Origin: Trachythela sp. YZ-2020
Lineage: Eukaryota > Cnidaria > Anthozoa > Malacalcyonacea > Clavulariidae
NCBI GenBank assembly: GCA_016169945.1
Contig: JADLSH010000237.1
Span: forward strand, 155,521-219,520
Direction: 5' to 3'
DNA length: 64,000 nt
Below, in pieces: positions 32,536 to 46,202 of the stretch. The translations under genes were made by a program, and so were the position numbers. The notes beneath the pieces were generated by a model, which saw nothing but the letters and a program-made list of their open reading frames with translations, had not been told where the DNA came from and ran no database searches. The first letter of the stretch is position 1, and every line of letters begins with the position of its first letter.

Positions 32536-32896
32536 CAGGCCCGTAGCTGGTCCCCTTTTTTTGGGGGGGCACGTTTCGATGTCTGTCCGCATTCGTCAAA
32601 ATATTTTACCTTTTCCGACAGAAATTCTTTCTTTTCTTGTCGACGGGGGGAGGGGGAGGGGATGAAAATATTTTTTCCGGAAATCACATACTATTGTGTT
32701 AGTAATGTATTACTTATTAGTTTAAAGTTTATATATATATAACAAATTCACTTTTTCAAATGATATATATAACAAATTTACTTTTTCAAAATGAAAATTT
32801 ACGTTACTGTTATTTGTGCTAGGGGGGCATAGGGGGGCACAATTTTCCGCTAGGGGGGGCCTTGCCCCCCCTGGGGACCCCCCAGCTACGGGCCTG
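32536..32896. mobile_element. hAT-type MITE
   Basis: 361 bp with inverted ends CAGGCCCGTAGCTGG and a perfect 8-bp duplication CCCTACAC at 32528-32535 and 32897-32904. CAGG ends and 8-bp duplications are typical of hAT. No coding capacity; interior is G-rich. Confidence 0.92.
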
Positions 32897-32904
32897 CCCT
32901 ACAC

Positions 32905-33920
32905 GCCACCATACCCATGCATTGCAGTGTTGGTAATTATACTCATTGACAGTAAATAACCATAGGAGACAGAGAGAAATGGACTGAAGTTTGACATTAT
33001 TAAAGGCATTACACAGTGAGATATATTTGCTTTATATAAATATTTAGCGTCTATAGCGTTAATTTGAGTTGGCTGTATTACATACAAATGATACTATTGT
33101 CTATATACAATAGTAATAATAAAAATGCGTGAATATCCAAACATTTTCCAATGTTGAAAGTTTATTTTAACCATAATCTATTTGTCTACTGAATGCATTT
33201 ATATTCAGTCATTTTACGGCTAACGTGAATATAAATAATAAATATACATATGATCAGAATCACCTTGTCAGGATGAACATGTAGTTGACCATATAGGAAC
33301 AGCATCCCCAATCGTATTAATTGGCAGGCAGATTAAATTACGAGTAGCCCTTTGCTAGACCTTTCAGCTCACAAGAAAACAGCTGGACATAAAATTTATC
33401 TAATTGACCTATTGTAGACTGTAGACTCAATCCGAACACACACTGTCACTGATACATCAATATAAAGTCAATATAAATTCCATCTTTATTTCTGAACAAC
33501 ATATTCAATACTCAATAGTGCGGTTCAACTAACAAAATAATATGACAATCTATTTTACATACACTCTATAAAGAAAACATATTACTAAAAAATACCAATT
33601 ACAGATTGTTTACGTCCACCGAGTAGCTCAAGAATACAAAACAAAAGTAAACTAACATATATTTATAAATGTCAATTTTCTGTGGGCATGACCCACTAAG
33701 TTACGTAATATCCAATTTGGAGCTTACATACCGGCCCCATAAATGTGAACAACATTTACCATTATACCACTGTGGCTTAATAGTTCCAAATTGCCAACCA
33801 AACAAGCGATCTCAACTGTTAGAAATACCTGTTTGCAAAGCTGAATACTATTACACCTTTTATGAAACATCTGCAGCTTCAAGCAAAACTAACTTGTCAA
33901 TAGGTCTGTCCAGTACTGAA
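32905..33920. other. Spacer, no gene seen
   Basis: AT-rich sequence of about 1 kb without gene or repeat that I can support. Confidence 0.4.
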
Positions 33921-33945
33921 TGCTCGGTTTTCACTGTTACACTTC

Positions 33946-36900
33946 TTACACGCTTATCTTGTTGACTCTGCCGTGCACTGATAATTCGACCCAGTGCCAT
34001 GACAATCTAGGCACCCTGTCGTCCACGATCAAAACTATATCATTTATAGCAAAATTTCTCGAAGGATTCAACCACTTTTGCCGCTGTTGCAAACAGGGTA
34101 GGTACTCTTTAACCCAACCGCGCCAGAATAAATTAGCCAAATACTGTATCTGCCGCCATCTTCTTCGACAATAAGTGTCGTCCCTGGTAAAGACTCCGGG
34201 AGGAAATCGCGACCCCGAGCGCAGAAGTAGTAGATGATTTGGTGGGAGAGCTTGTAAATCATTTGGGTCGTCAGATGATTTCGTTATAGGCCTGCTGTTA
34301 ACTATCGCCTCCACTTCGCACATTAATGTCGACAGTCCTTCATCATCAATAACTTGTTCCTTCAATACAGCATTCAAAACTTTCCTTACTGTCTTGATAC
34401 ATCGCTCCCACACACCTCCGTGGTGGGAGCCAGATGAATTGAATTTCCACTTTATATTTCGCTGAATCATAAACTCTTGATCCTGTTTCTCATTCCATTC
34501 ATCAATAGATAGCCATAGTTCCTTGTTTCCACCAACGAAATTGGTTCCGTTGTCTGATCTCATAATTTCGGGGTTGCCTCTTCTTGCGATGAAACGTCTC
34601 GATGAGTTAATAAAGGAATCTGTATGGACAAACATGTGTGCAAAACACCATAACACTTTACTACGCTTCTCCCTCTCATCACATCGAAGGTCCAAAACAG
34701 TCGACTCCCATGAACGTGAAAGGAGGTTTCTGTCCTCGGGAAGATCAGCCATCTTTTGAACACCAGGTGGGCTCGAAACACAGACCAATGACTTTCCTAA
34801 CTGCAACTCTCCCCTTGATTATCCAAAAACGTTCACAGATCATTGATAGCACATGCTCTAAACCAGAGTGTCCGCTCTTGCGTGGTAATATCTTATTACA
34901 AGGTCGACAACATGATGATGCTTTGGCAGTATTACCGGATGTTTCGCTTCTTCATGGATTGATGCACGGGCAAGGGGTCCACCAATACACAGTAGGCCAT
35001 CGACTAGTACGGGATCAAGCTTGTAAATAGAACTTGATTTCTTAACGGAAGTAACTTCTGGTCTTCGACTTTTCCTTTTATCATCGCGCTTTTCTCGGTC
35101 TTCCAAGCTTTGTCTCTGGACATACTTCAAAATTTCAACTTCAGCAGAATTAATTTCTTCTATAGACAGAGGGTTAACTGCGTCTCCAGAAACTGTGACC
35201 TATTGCCCTAATCTACGTCGTCGACTTGCAAGCAAGAGCTTTGAACGATAACGTAGGATCCAGGCAATGCATTTCTTCAATCTATACTACCGTGAGAAAT
35301 GTTGCAGAATTCGATCCACTCCGTTGCACGACTCCGTATTGATTGAGCTGAATGCTTTAACTTGTCGTACTTCTAAATCATTGTTTCGAACTTCCTCAAC
35401 ATCACGTTGCTTTGGCCAGTCTGCTTCAGACTTCCACAGGAAGTCAGGACCATGTATCCATCGCTTACTGGACACGAGAGCTTCAGCAGACAATCCTCTC
35501 GACGCATCGTCAGCCGGATTCGAATCGGTGTTGACATGGTTCCATTGGGATAATTGACATCCTCCATGAATTGTTGCGACTCTGTTCGCTACGAACGTTT
35601 GAAACCTTTTATCTTGATTTGCTAGATAACTAAGCACGCATGTGCTGTCAGTCCAAAAAAATGTATCGTCAATCTTCATATCGAGCTCTCGTTGAATCTT
35701 GTTGCAACAACAGCTGCTGACAACTCTAACCGTGGAATTGTTTGAGTTTTCAGCGGAGCTAATCTCGACTTGCTCATCACAAACGCACAATGAACAACAC
35801 CATCGTTGTTGGTGATTCGAAGGTACGATACGGCACCATATCCTTGCTGAGATGCATCTGCAAAGTTATGTAGTTGACTATTCACAACAGGACCAAAGTT
35901 ATTTGGTTTCAAACAACGATCAACAGTAAACTGCTGTAAAGTGGGTAACTGCTCCAACCACGCTCACCATTGCTTTTGGTGGAATCGGATCATCCCAATC
36001 CAAACCCTTTCTGGATAGATCTTGTAAAATCGCTTTGGCTTTGAGATGGAATGGTGAAAGAAACCCCAATGGATCGTACACTGCGCTGATAGCAGAAAGC
36101 AAACCTCGTCTAGTTGCTGGTCTGATCTTTACCAAAATCTTGAAACCAAAGACGTCTGATTCAACATTCCAGTGAACTCCGAGAACTCTTTCAATTGGAA
36201 GGTGATCCAGATCAAGTTGTCGTACGGAACTTACTCGTTCGTCTTCGGGAATCGACTCAATAACTTCACATGAGTTGGATAACCACTTGGTTAGATTAAA
36301 CCCTCCTTTTGATAACAAATCACAAAGCTGTTGTACCAGTCGGATAGGTTTTTTTAGAATCACTTTCAACAGACTTCAAACAGTCGTCGACATTGAAATT
36401 TCGTTTAACAGCTGCTACACTCTCTTTGTCAAACTCTCCTTCGTTATCATCAGCCGTCTTTCATAACGCGAAGCTTGCACAACTGGGAGATGAAACTCCT
36501 CCGAATAAATGAACACACATCTGAAATTCTTCTGGCAGACGTGTCAGATTACCTCCTGGCCACCACAGGAAACGTAGATAATTACGATCTCTCGAAGGAA
36601 GTTGAACCTGATAAAACATCGACTCCACATCAGCCATCACCGCCGTCGTTTCCTCTCTGAATCTCGTTAAGACACCCACCAGGCTATTCGTGAGATCAGG
36701 ACCACTCATCAGCTGTTCGTTTAAAGATGTTCCCTCAAACTTCGCCGCACAATCAAAAACCACTCTCACCTTCTCCGGGTTCATCGGGTGGTGGGGTAGA
36801 TACCAGGCTGCATTCGTTTCGCTGCTCAACTGCTCTTCGGTCATTCTACGGGCATAGCCCTTCTCCAATAGATTATCCATAAATGCAGTGTACTTCTGGT

Positions 36901-37400
36901 GCAGTGATGGATCGTTGGCCAGCTTCTTTTTAGAGGTGCTAATCTTTTCTCCGCCATTGATTTGTTGTTCGGAAGACCTTCCAAGGAAGAGATAATTCAT
37001 AGTGACTATTGACCAGGTTGACTGATTGCTCCATTTGACTCAGCGCTCTCTTGTCTTCTTGCGACATTGCTTTGACGGTTTCACTTTTCAGTTCATTGAA
37101 CTCCATCTCACAGAATTTGTTGAATTGAGAAGTTAACTCAGAATCAGCTTGAACCCTGATGACAGTACGAGTACAGTGACCATTTCTTCCTAATGGGCCA
37201 TTCATGGTCCAACCAAGCAGAGTTCTGATGGCATACGGACCGCCATTCTCACTTTCGCTAATCTTTAGGAGCTTTAGGAACATCATTGCCAATCAAGATA
37301 TCAACATTGGCTTCAACTTGAGGTAGATTCACTCCTCCAAGATACGGCCATCTATCAGGGATGGTATGTCTTCTTTTACCACAAGAAGCTTTGCTCTAGA
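33946..37400 (-). pseudogene. BEL/Pao retrotransposon pol relic
   Basis: From right to left: end of the protease/linker (WPYLGGVNLPQVEANVDILI in a shifted frame at about 37280-37350), Pao-type RT ([53 protein letters not shown], then a VDDCLKSV active site near 36380 in a shifted frame), the VYDPLGFLSPF segment, RNase H (DSTCVLSYLANQ), and integrase (RSDNGTNFVGGNKE, SHHGGVWERCIKTVRKVL) with a BEL-type C-terminal domain to 33946. At least six frame breaks. No gag and no LTRs were found, so the element is truncated as well as mutated. Confidence 0.85.
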
Positions 37401-37923
37401 AAACACCATCGGTAGCTCAATCACGTTTTGTCATTGAATGTCGCTAACTTCCAGACTAACCACAGAACTTCTACTCTTAACGTTCTCATTATCCATTGTC
37501 GTCAATGACAAGACTGTCTCTCTTCCACTGATGTCAAGTCGGTTAATAATTCCAACTTTTGAACTCGAAGATACAAATGAGAAAGGTAAGAAAGTATTTT
37601 TAACGTTTAAATTGCAAAGGAAAACATATTATCGGTCGATATTCGCTACTCGAAGGAGTGACAGGAGCGAGACTACGAGGGCACACGTTTATTTATAAAC
37701 TTCAAGAAAGACTTTTAATGTAAACATACCTCTTTGGTATGACAGTACAAAGAGTACAAAGAGTATTAAGGCTCTAATATTCAAGCGTATAAAGTGTAAT
37801 ACAAACATAAATGTGAATGCCATTTTCAATTATTCAATATTAAATTGACAAAACTTTAGAATACCCAGCAACTGATCATATCTATGACTTTAGTATCATC
37901 AGAAAATCTTTCAAATTTTAAAG
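37401..37923. other. Spacer, no gene seen
   Basis: Lies between the BEL/Pao relic and the P element; no feature. Confidence 0.4.
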
Positions 37924-38131
37924 TACTGATATGTTGACTGATATAATGAGAAATTTAAAGTACTTATATGTTATAATGTATGTTGCCTGACTTGCCTCAC
38001 CCTAAGTCCCTAACCATCTAGTATGTGTACAACACTACAACCTAGTTTGCTGTGATATAAATTTCAAGAAGGAATAATATATATATTCGGAGTGGCTGGG
38101 TGTACGTGTTCTAAAGTTAACCCTAAAAATT
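37924..38131 (+). repeat. P-element left TIR
   Basis: 208 bp, inverted partner of 41449-41656; inner edge CTAAAGTTAACCCTAAAAAT. Confidence 0.88.
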
Positions 38132-38420
38132 CAGCATTCTACTCAAACTCAACAGTACAATGAAATCAATTTTTTGACTTTCGACCCTCGGCCTCAACAT
38201 TCGACCTTCCACCCTCGACTTCTGACCCTTGACAAAAACACAAACTTGAAAAACAGTCCATCTATTTATCCAACACTGATTGACTTAAATAGATCTGACT
38301 ATGTCTGACACACCCAAGTTGATTTGCAACACCTCTATTTATATCTACTCTATTTTCGCTTCAATGAAGTAAACTTGCAATGCGCTGATAATTTATTTGC
38401 TACTTTTGGGATTTTGTCTG

Positions 38421-41380
38421 ATGTCAAAAACGAAAAATAATAAATCTGGAGGAACAAGGACACATTGCTCAGCCTGTAACTACAGCAACAGCAAAGCATC
38501 CAGGCCAGACCTGAGTTTTTTTCGATTTCCCAAGGATCCCAAAAGGTAATGTCCCATACTGTATCCAAAGGCAACTTACCAGTGAAATAACAATGCTAGA
38601 AATACAACTTTTTCAACTGATGTGGAGGATTAAAAAAGTAACGAAAAAATAAATTCCTATCTATGATTTTAGATCAAAAGAGTGGGTTATTTCGTGTCGG
38701 CGTCAGGACTTATTAAACAAAAGTTCTTCGTATTTGTACACGAATTGCAGACTATGTGCCAGTCATTTCGAAGATTGTACGTTTGTGAACGTGACGAAAA
38801 AAACCCGGCTGAATGACCAAGCGAAACCAACAGTTTTTAATGTCCCAAATCCACCGCCAAAAGCACAGAGGCCCAGGCCAGGGAAGGAAACATTGAGACC
38901 AAAATAGCCGTACAACTCTCAAAACAATGATGCTTTAATCAAAGAACTTAAATTCGCTCTAAAATATGTGAGGGAATGACAAAATGTGGCAAATATATAT
39001 CCGCGTGCCTGGTTTGCTGTTAAAAAATCGGAAGTCGTTGAACAACTCAAAATACACTCAAACTTGATTGGACGACGAATATCAACAAAAATTTAAAAGT
39101 TGTCCAATCAGGTTTGAGTGTATTTTGAGTTGTTCAACGACTTCCGATCATGTAGGGTAATCAGTGTTATTTGCAAGTCCACTTATGTTATAAGCAAATT
39201 GAATGATATACATTTTATATGCTTTCACTTTTAGAGTCCCAAGTGCAAGTTGACAAGGCAAGCTATAAAACCAACCCAGATACACCCAGGAAAAAGAAGC
39301 TGAAACATGCTTGTAAGCTAAAAGATCAGGAGTTGAGAAAACTTAGGAAAAAACTAAGTAGAAAGAAGAACAAAAACGAGATTTCCCTAGAAGATGCCCT
39401 TGCAAAATTGCCAGACCATATGTCGAGTTTTATAAGAGAGCAGATAAAACTACACACTGGAAAGAAACACGGGAGACGTTATTCTCCTGAGATGAAGACT
39501 TTGGCTCTCTCATTATACCATGCTAGCAGCAAAGCTTACAGTGTGTTGTCTAAGGTATTTATTTTACCATCCAAAACATCTCTTAAGGCATATATTTCAC
39601 GAATACCAACCAGTGCTGGCATATCTCAAGGGATCTTAAAGGCAATTGAGCAAAGGGTTATCCACATGAGTGATATGGAAAAGCTTTGTACCCTTTGCAT
39701 AGATGAGATGGCCCTTAAAAACCATCTGTGCTACAACATCCCAGCAGACATGATTGTTGGCTTGGAAGACTTTGGTGGTGGCTATCGAAGTAATGAGATT
39801 GCAAACTCTGCCTTAGTTCTGTTGGCACGAAGCATTTCTGTGAAATGGAAACAACCCATTGGTTATGTATTGGTCAATGGCTCATGTTCTACGGATAATT
39901 TAGATAGCATTATCAAGGAAGCTATTGAGAAGCTTGATGTAATTGGTTTGAGGGTTGTGGTTGTTATGTCTGATATGGGTTCAAATTTCTACAGTTGGGC
40001 TATTAATCACTTGGGGATTACACCGGAAAAACCATGGTTCACACATAACAACAAAATCTATTTCCTTATGTTTGATCCTCCTCACATTCTTAAGTGCGTA
40101 AGAAATAATTTCTTGAAGTACACATTTAAGTTTGGTAATCTTGTTGCTTCTTGGAAAGATATAGATATATTTTATGCCAAAGATAAGTCTCTCACTATCA
40201 GATCTGCACCTAAACTAACAAACAAGCACATACGTCCTAACAATTTTGCAAAAATGAAAGTTAAGTATGCAACACAAGTATTAAGCCAACAGTTGCAGCT
40301 TCAATTTGTACATACGTCAGTTTAGGGTTCTTGGCACCATCTGCCATGGGAACAGCCCAATTTGTTTCAAAATTTGATTATTTGTTTGATAGTGTCAACA
40401 GTTCCACATTACATTCACCTAAGGAGCTTAAGAGGGTCAACTCAGGTCAGTGACAACTCAGGTCATGTAAATTATTTCAAGGAGGCCATAACTTTTATAC
40501 AAAGTTTGCAAGTATATGATGGCCTTAAAAACTTGCAGGTAGAATTAAGTGTCTGAAGGGGTGGCTCATTACCCTAAATGCTATTCTCTTAATCTGGGAT
40601 GATCTGAAGAAAAACCATGATTTCAAGTTTCTATTTACCAGAAGATTAAATACAGACCCAATAGAATATTTCTTTGGGACCATTTGCCAACAGGGAGGGA
40701 ATAGTGATAACCCTACACCAACTCAGTTCACTAGGGCATTTAGAAAACTTCTCTTCAGTTGTCTTCTCACTTCTACTTCTGGTAACTGTGCTGAGGATTT
40801 GGATTCCATCCTTTCCCAGTTTTCCAACAAGTCCAATGCTTCTGCACTTATAAGGCCACACCCTCAGCCACAAACATTGGTCATTGGCGAGACTGATTAC
40901 AGAGAGCAGAATGTCAGCAACTGTATCATTCAAGAAAATGCTGTCGCATATGTCGCTGGATATATCCTGAAGAAATGGTTTTTGCAACATGATTTTTTGA
41001 TGTGTAAAGAAACTCTGAAGTCAGATGCTTTGGATTCCACCAGTACATTGTTCATCTACTTCAAGAACTACAAAGATAACAGTTCTGAAGGAGGACTACA
41101 TGTGCCATCGCAGCCTTTTCTTGACTACATGTTGTGCCTGGAAGATAGCTTTGTGAAAACCTTTTCTGTTTTCACAAAGTCCACAAAGATTGGTGATCAG
41201 CTGCTGAAGACACTTAAGCACATTCCGATCCCATTTGAGGACTGTCCATCATTCCCTTTGGAATATATGCTCAAGTTTTTCCTGAGGATGCGCATTTTTT
41301 ACACAATCAAATTTGCCAACAGGGAACTTGCGGCTCCCAGAAAGAAAAGCAGAAAATATATCAAAGTCACACACCTGTGA
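38421..41380 (+). pseudogene. P-element (THAP9-like) transposase, broken
   Basis: Exon 1 (38421-38545) starts MSKTKNNKSGG; exon 2 starts at 38673 after a GT..AG intron that keeps phase. Together they code for a THAP zinc finger (CSAC, FFRFPKD, CRLCASHF). A TAG at about 38907 and a TGA follow. The core (39219-40325) has LCIDEMALKNHLCYN, VVVVMSDMGSNFYS and FDPPHILKCVRNNFLKY, the catalytic acids of P transposases; 40327-41380 continues in shifted frames with GWLITLNAILLIWDDLK, FTRRLNTDPIE and VAYVAGYILKKW. A 46-bp inverted repeat (39028-39147) disrupts the linker. Not functional. Confidence 0.87.
39028..39147. repeat. 46-bp hairpin inside the P transposase gene
   Basis: Arms 39028-39073 and 39102-39147 (TCGGAAGTCGTTGAACAACT...) are inverted copies with one mismatch and a 28-bp loop. 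Confidence 0.88.
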
Positions 41381-41448
41381 ACTTGTTAACCTTGTGTTGC
41401 ATAATTGGTGAACCAGGCTATAATATATATACTAAATATAATATTGCA

Positions 41449-41656
41449 ATTTTTAGGGTTAACTTTAGAACACGTACACCCAGCCACTCCGAATATATAT
41501 ATTATTCCTTCTTGAAATTTATATCACAGCAAACTAGATTGTAGTGTTGTACACATACTAGATGGTTAGGGGACTTAGGGTGAGGCAAGTCAGGCAACAT
41601 ACATTATAACATATAAGTACTTTAAATTTCTCATTATATCAGTCAACATATCAGTA
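41449..41656 (-). repeat. P-element right TIR
   Basis: 208 bp, inverted partner of 37924-38131. Confidence 0.88.
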
Positions 41657-44168
41657 AACTCATATCTCCACAAACAGGGAGAACAGGTCAAATTTAAAAG
41701 CGTACCCACACAAGATGTGAGGGTTATGCCAGCAACGCCGGTATCTTAAAAATCTAAATGCAATGAGACTGATAAGTCAAATCAGCATTGTGAAATATAA
41801 AACATAATTCTTACCTGTTTATTAATAATGGCTTATATGACATTAATAATTATTGACATATTCAACCAGTGGTGTTCACTTTATAACAGACTGAATGCGA
41901 CTGATTCTAACTGCAAACATGGGTAGTTTATAAACTCTCTGCAATTATTTGCTTAATCATCCAGCCCTCTAGAAGTATTTTGGGTATTTCCTTTGTATGA
42001 CACCACCTGCTTATCAATTATAATAACCAACTTATCTCCCCAATGTCTCAGACGGAAGGCATAAAATTCCTATTAGCAAGCAAAAATTTATTTTTCTTCT
42101 TTATGTATTTTACCACCATTTTCTGCTGTTTTATCATATATTTTTTACTTCATCTGTAGATGCTTTAAGCATAGAATCTAAACCAAGCATACCAAGTGTT
42201 ACATGTTTTTTTCATAACTTTGAAAAATATTGCCAAGGCTTGTTTCATAAATGTATATGGGATCGTGACTTATTCAAATAGACTGATCTGATATCATATA
42301 CCAATGATACCATGCTTTTTTACATTCATAGTTTATAAAACACATTTTAGAGACAAACGTATATATATAGGAAAAATATGTATGAAAGGATAAGGATAAT
42401 TATGTCACGCAGCAATGTGTATCAAAATATGTGAACAACCATGATGAGCATCTTAGGACTTATTATAAAATGAGAGAAAACAAATTAGAGGAATATGGTA
42501 GAACATATTTTAAAAAGTATACAGGTTTTCTATTTATTAAAACCAAACATGGAGTTGTTGATTATTGTGATGAAGTCTGTGGATTATTTTTAGATGGATC
42601 TGTGGATCACTGTTTTTTACAGCTTTTTATGTTCACAATAAAATAGAAAAAGTAAATTTTATGTTAGATGATTCTGAGCTTGTAGACGATGTTGATCATT
42701 GATATGAAACATGGTATCTATTATTTAAAGATTCATCGCTAGCATATGTGTACACTAGTCTCCTTCGCAGACGTTCTTATAGCTTCAACCCTCGCTTTGA
42801 AAGCAGTCGTCAGTTGTATTTTGGTCAAAATTTCACCTAAACAGAATTAATTAAATAAATATATGTCCAGGATGATAAAAACGTCATTACCAGGAATATA
42901 AAGCTGCTTAGTGATATTATATAATTGGGGAATGGAAAGGGGGAATCGGGGAACGGGAAATGGAACAGGGGAATCTTTGAAAGGGGGAATTTTAAAAGGG
43001 GAATCTTTAATCTCTTACGTGTGTGGTGTTATTTTTTTTTGCATTTTTGCACAGGACTCAGTGCTGAAATACTCTTGTGCTGAAATTACATATGCACTAT
43101 TAGCATCTCACACACAAAAATCCCACCCACATCACTGTCTAAATATTTTAAAATATCTTCAACATGCATCCAATAGCCCTATTATTGATTTTTGTGAAAG
43201 AATCATTGAAACAATTTCGTCATTCGATCTGAGCTTTCATTTTATGGCAATCAGCTACACATTTGCGCTACTCCCAGAACCGAAAATGATAAACATTAGT
43301 TACCCTACCTACACGCAAAGTTACCCTACCTACATTACAAAACGCACAATTTCTATAGGTAATCATATGATAGCGAGTACCAGAATGGACCTTTTTAATA
43401 AGTCTGCCTTGATGTAGTTATGGATAAATACGGCCATTTGGCCAATCGGGCAGCACACCAAATGGCCGTGCTGGGTTTTCCTTTATTTGCAAACTATGTC
43501 ACAAAGCAGACGTATTGAAAATACCTATTATACTCGCAATCATATTGTACTTGTTTATTATATTCATGAAAAATAATTCGTCTGGTAACCTCTATCCTTC
43601 AAGAACATCCCATGACAGGAACAAAAACACAGATGGAAGAACACATGTTTATTTTTTGGTCACATACAAACTGGAATACTGTATTTCAAATGTGCCTAAC
43701 TGTTACTGAGATGTGCTTATCTAAACATTAAAAATAAACAAGAACAGGAACCTGAACCAAAACAAAATTGTCAAATACCAACCCTTTCTTAATATTGTAT
43801 AACCTCATATGTGTCAACACTTATCAATATAACCTTTTCCAAAAAAATTACATATAATATATTTTGGGACACCGAATAATATTTATAATACACTGTAAAT
43901 TCAAGTTTGACCCCAGAACAACTCGTTTGGAGTCGTTATGACGTTTTTGGTTGGTCGTTTTGACTCAAGACGGTAACTGCTATTAATACAATGTAACTCA
44001 TGACAGTAAACACTGTCAGTTTACAATGCATTTCAAGTTGCGAAAAATTGCTATGCTTAAAATTGGTTAATGCCTAATGTATGTATTGGCAGACGTATGC
44101 TGAACGTGTACAGCGTGAAACACTGTGTTACACTGTGTTACAACAATTGTAAATGTTTGATCATATAG
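41657..44168. other. Spacer; no supported gene
   Basis: An open frame at 42911-43417 has no recognisable domain and no good start, so I do not call it. A G-run cluster lies at about 42928-43008. A perfect 12-bp inverted repeat ACGGCCATTTGG/CCAAATGGCCGT is at 43430-43469. The rest is AT-rich. Confidence 0.4.
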
Positions 44169-44265
44169 TTAGTAATAAATGTACATAAAGGTCTCTATCC
44201 TAGCATTTACCACTCTTCTATCTGCAGATTCAAAACAATCTATACATGCATATACTTGCATCTCA

Positions 44266-45163
44266 AGCATGGTTATATCGATTAACCCAGCCAAACTCGG
44301 CATTGAGTCTTTGAATGTGCTCGGCACAAAAGTTGCGAAAGTTGGGGTATCTTGCTCGGATGCATGCAGCAATAAGGTGGAAGTGCACGTTCTGTGGTTC
44401 GTTTGAGAACTGAACTTGCCCTGTGTGTGGATGTCTATATTGATGTATGTCACAACACACGACAATCAAATCATCTGGTACAGCTTGTGGAGGATTCTTG
44501 ATCTCTCTGTGGCAACCATAACATCGACATACCTGTGTCCCCATCAACCATTTGACTGTGAATGACAAGGGACATGGCAGAGTCGCAGAAGGCATTTGAA
44601 ATGCATGATTGGTTGGCGCAACTTGAGTGGTTCCAGAAATTGCAGAAGGCGTTTGAAGGGCTAAATTCTGTTGAGTCACTGGAGCGATTCCAAGTATCGC
44701 TGAAGGTATTTGAAATGCATTTTGTTGAAGAACGTTAGCGGTTCCATGAAACGGCGAAGGTATTTGAACCATTGGATTTTGTTGAGAAAATTGGGCGGTA
44801 CCAGGAACGTAGTTTGTACATGGAGTGACTCTTTGCGTGCAATGACGACTTTCTTGTCGCCCATGCCACTCTCGAGATACACTTCCAGTTTGGACATAAT
44901 TTGTTCTTGGGACAACTTGCTCCACGTTTTGTCGTCCACAGCTAAATGCTGGAATTCTGGTCGAATCTCGTAACACAGCACGGTCTTCGTTGCGGTATTG
45001 CCTGTCGATAATGTTCTCCATTTCGTGGATGAACTTGTGAGAACTTCTTCTCGTCAAACGTCAAATAATGCTTGATCATGAAATTGGCTGCCTCTCCATA
45101 ATTATTTGTATACTCTTTAGGATGGTTACCTAGGCCAGCTTCTATTCTTACAGGCTTCAACAT
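44266..45163 (-). pseudogene. MULE-like transposase C-terminal relic
   Basis: The frame at 45163 gives EAGLGNHPKEYTNNYGEAAN, then with a shift KFIHEMENIIDRQYRNED, resembling the region after the DDE core in Mutator-like transposases. A long Gln/Pro-rich repeat region (QQNPMVQIPSP, repeated about four times) follows, then a Cys/His domain (CRCYGCHREIKNPP, HFHLIAACIRARYP) ending at 44266. A Cys-His tail of this kind may bind zinc. Frame shift near 45050; no upstream core. The assignment rests on my recall of related cnidarian proteins. Confidence 0.45.
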
Positions 45164-46202
45164 CGACTCTTTGACATCACTCGCCCACAGAATAGATTAG
45201 TTAAAAATTTATACCGGATTTAAAATTGGTTACACAAGAAGAATGAAAGAAGAATTATGCATTTGTTTTTTGAAAATGGGTTCTCTTTTCAAGTTCCCCT
45301 TGATCAATGTTCTCTTACACATTCATTAAATGTAATTATTTATCCTGTTTATTTTATTTGGTATTTTATTTATTTTGTTTTATTTATTTATTTTAATAAT
45401 TATCATCAGACTACAGTTAGATATAGAACTACAGTGTTGATGTTAGTTGAATACTTGCATTAGTGCAGGCATTATATTTTACGTGCCTTTTCTTTTTGAA
45501 ACCATTCGTAGAATGTGCTGGAAGCTTTCTTAGCTGTACGACCATTTGCTTTTTCTCTTGCATTGCATTCCATTCACTTTGTAGAGCCATTAATTTGTTG
45601 TCGAACTCTTCTTTACTGTTGCAATCAATTGTGAATAACCATGTTTAGTATAATTTCAGCAGTAAATAATGCCTTTCAAGTGTTTTGATTGGTTGGCTGA
45701 GCAGTGAATCTGAGGCATTATTTACTAGCTGGAGTAGTAAATAATGCTTTCTTTTCAGAATGGCTTCCCAAAGTCGTTTTGTAGTGACTTCTCTCCATGA
45801 AATTAAAGAAATAAAGGATAATGCAATCACAAAATAAGCAACAAAATATGGAGTTACGCTTTTTAAAGTAAGATGTCTTTTTGCAATTAATTTATTAACA
45901 ATCTGTTTGACAAATTTAAAACTTACGACTGACAAGCAAAGAGTGACAAATTGCACTTTCCAAGGACGTTCATTCACATTTATTAATTAAACACGAGCAT
46001 GACAACAATTAACTTGTCTTAAACGTTTTAAATTGTTTGATTTTTATCCTGCATGATCTTAAAACCTCGACTTTGTCTCAGTGAATATTCACCGATAATC
46101 ACCTCGACTTCAGTAAATAATTGTTAATTATTAAATTTAATTTAAAAAAAAATGGCTCTAGAGATTTTTTTAAACTCATTTAAATGTTGCATTATATACT
46201 AC
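45164..46202. other. Spacer; short inverted repeat
   Basis: No gene. AGTAAATAATGCC (45661-45673) pairs with GGCATTATTTACT (45714-45726), and the same 12-mer recurs at 45736, perhaps a MITE remnant. Confidence 0.4.

Larger units (their letters stand above)
37924..41656 (+). mobile_element. P-element transposon with 208-bp TIRs
   Basis: Inverted ends of 208 bp each, 37924-38131 and 41449-41656, near-identical and starting TACTGATATGTTGACTGATA, enclose a P-type transposase gene. The high TIR identity shows that the copy is young although the gene has several lesions. I could not find an 8-bp duplication directly next to these ends. Confidence 0.88.

Noticed and set aside
42911..43417. 168-codon plus-strand frame
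   Set aside because: No domain, low-complexity G-rich start, tandem SYPTY repeat, no splice or promoter support.
45645..45977. 110-codon minus-strand frame with hydrophobic stretch
   Set aside because: No homology I can recognise, overlaps short inverted repeats, no start or splice context.
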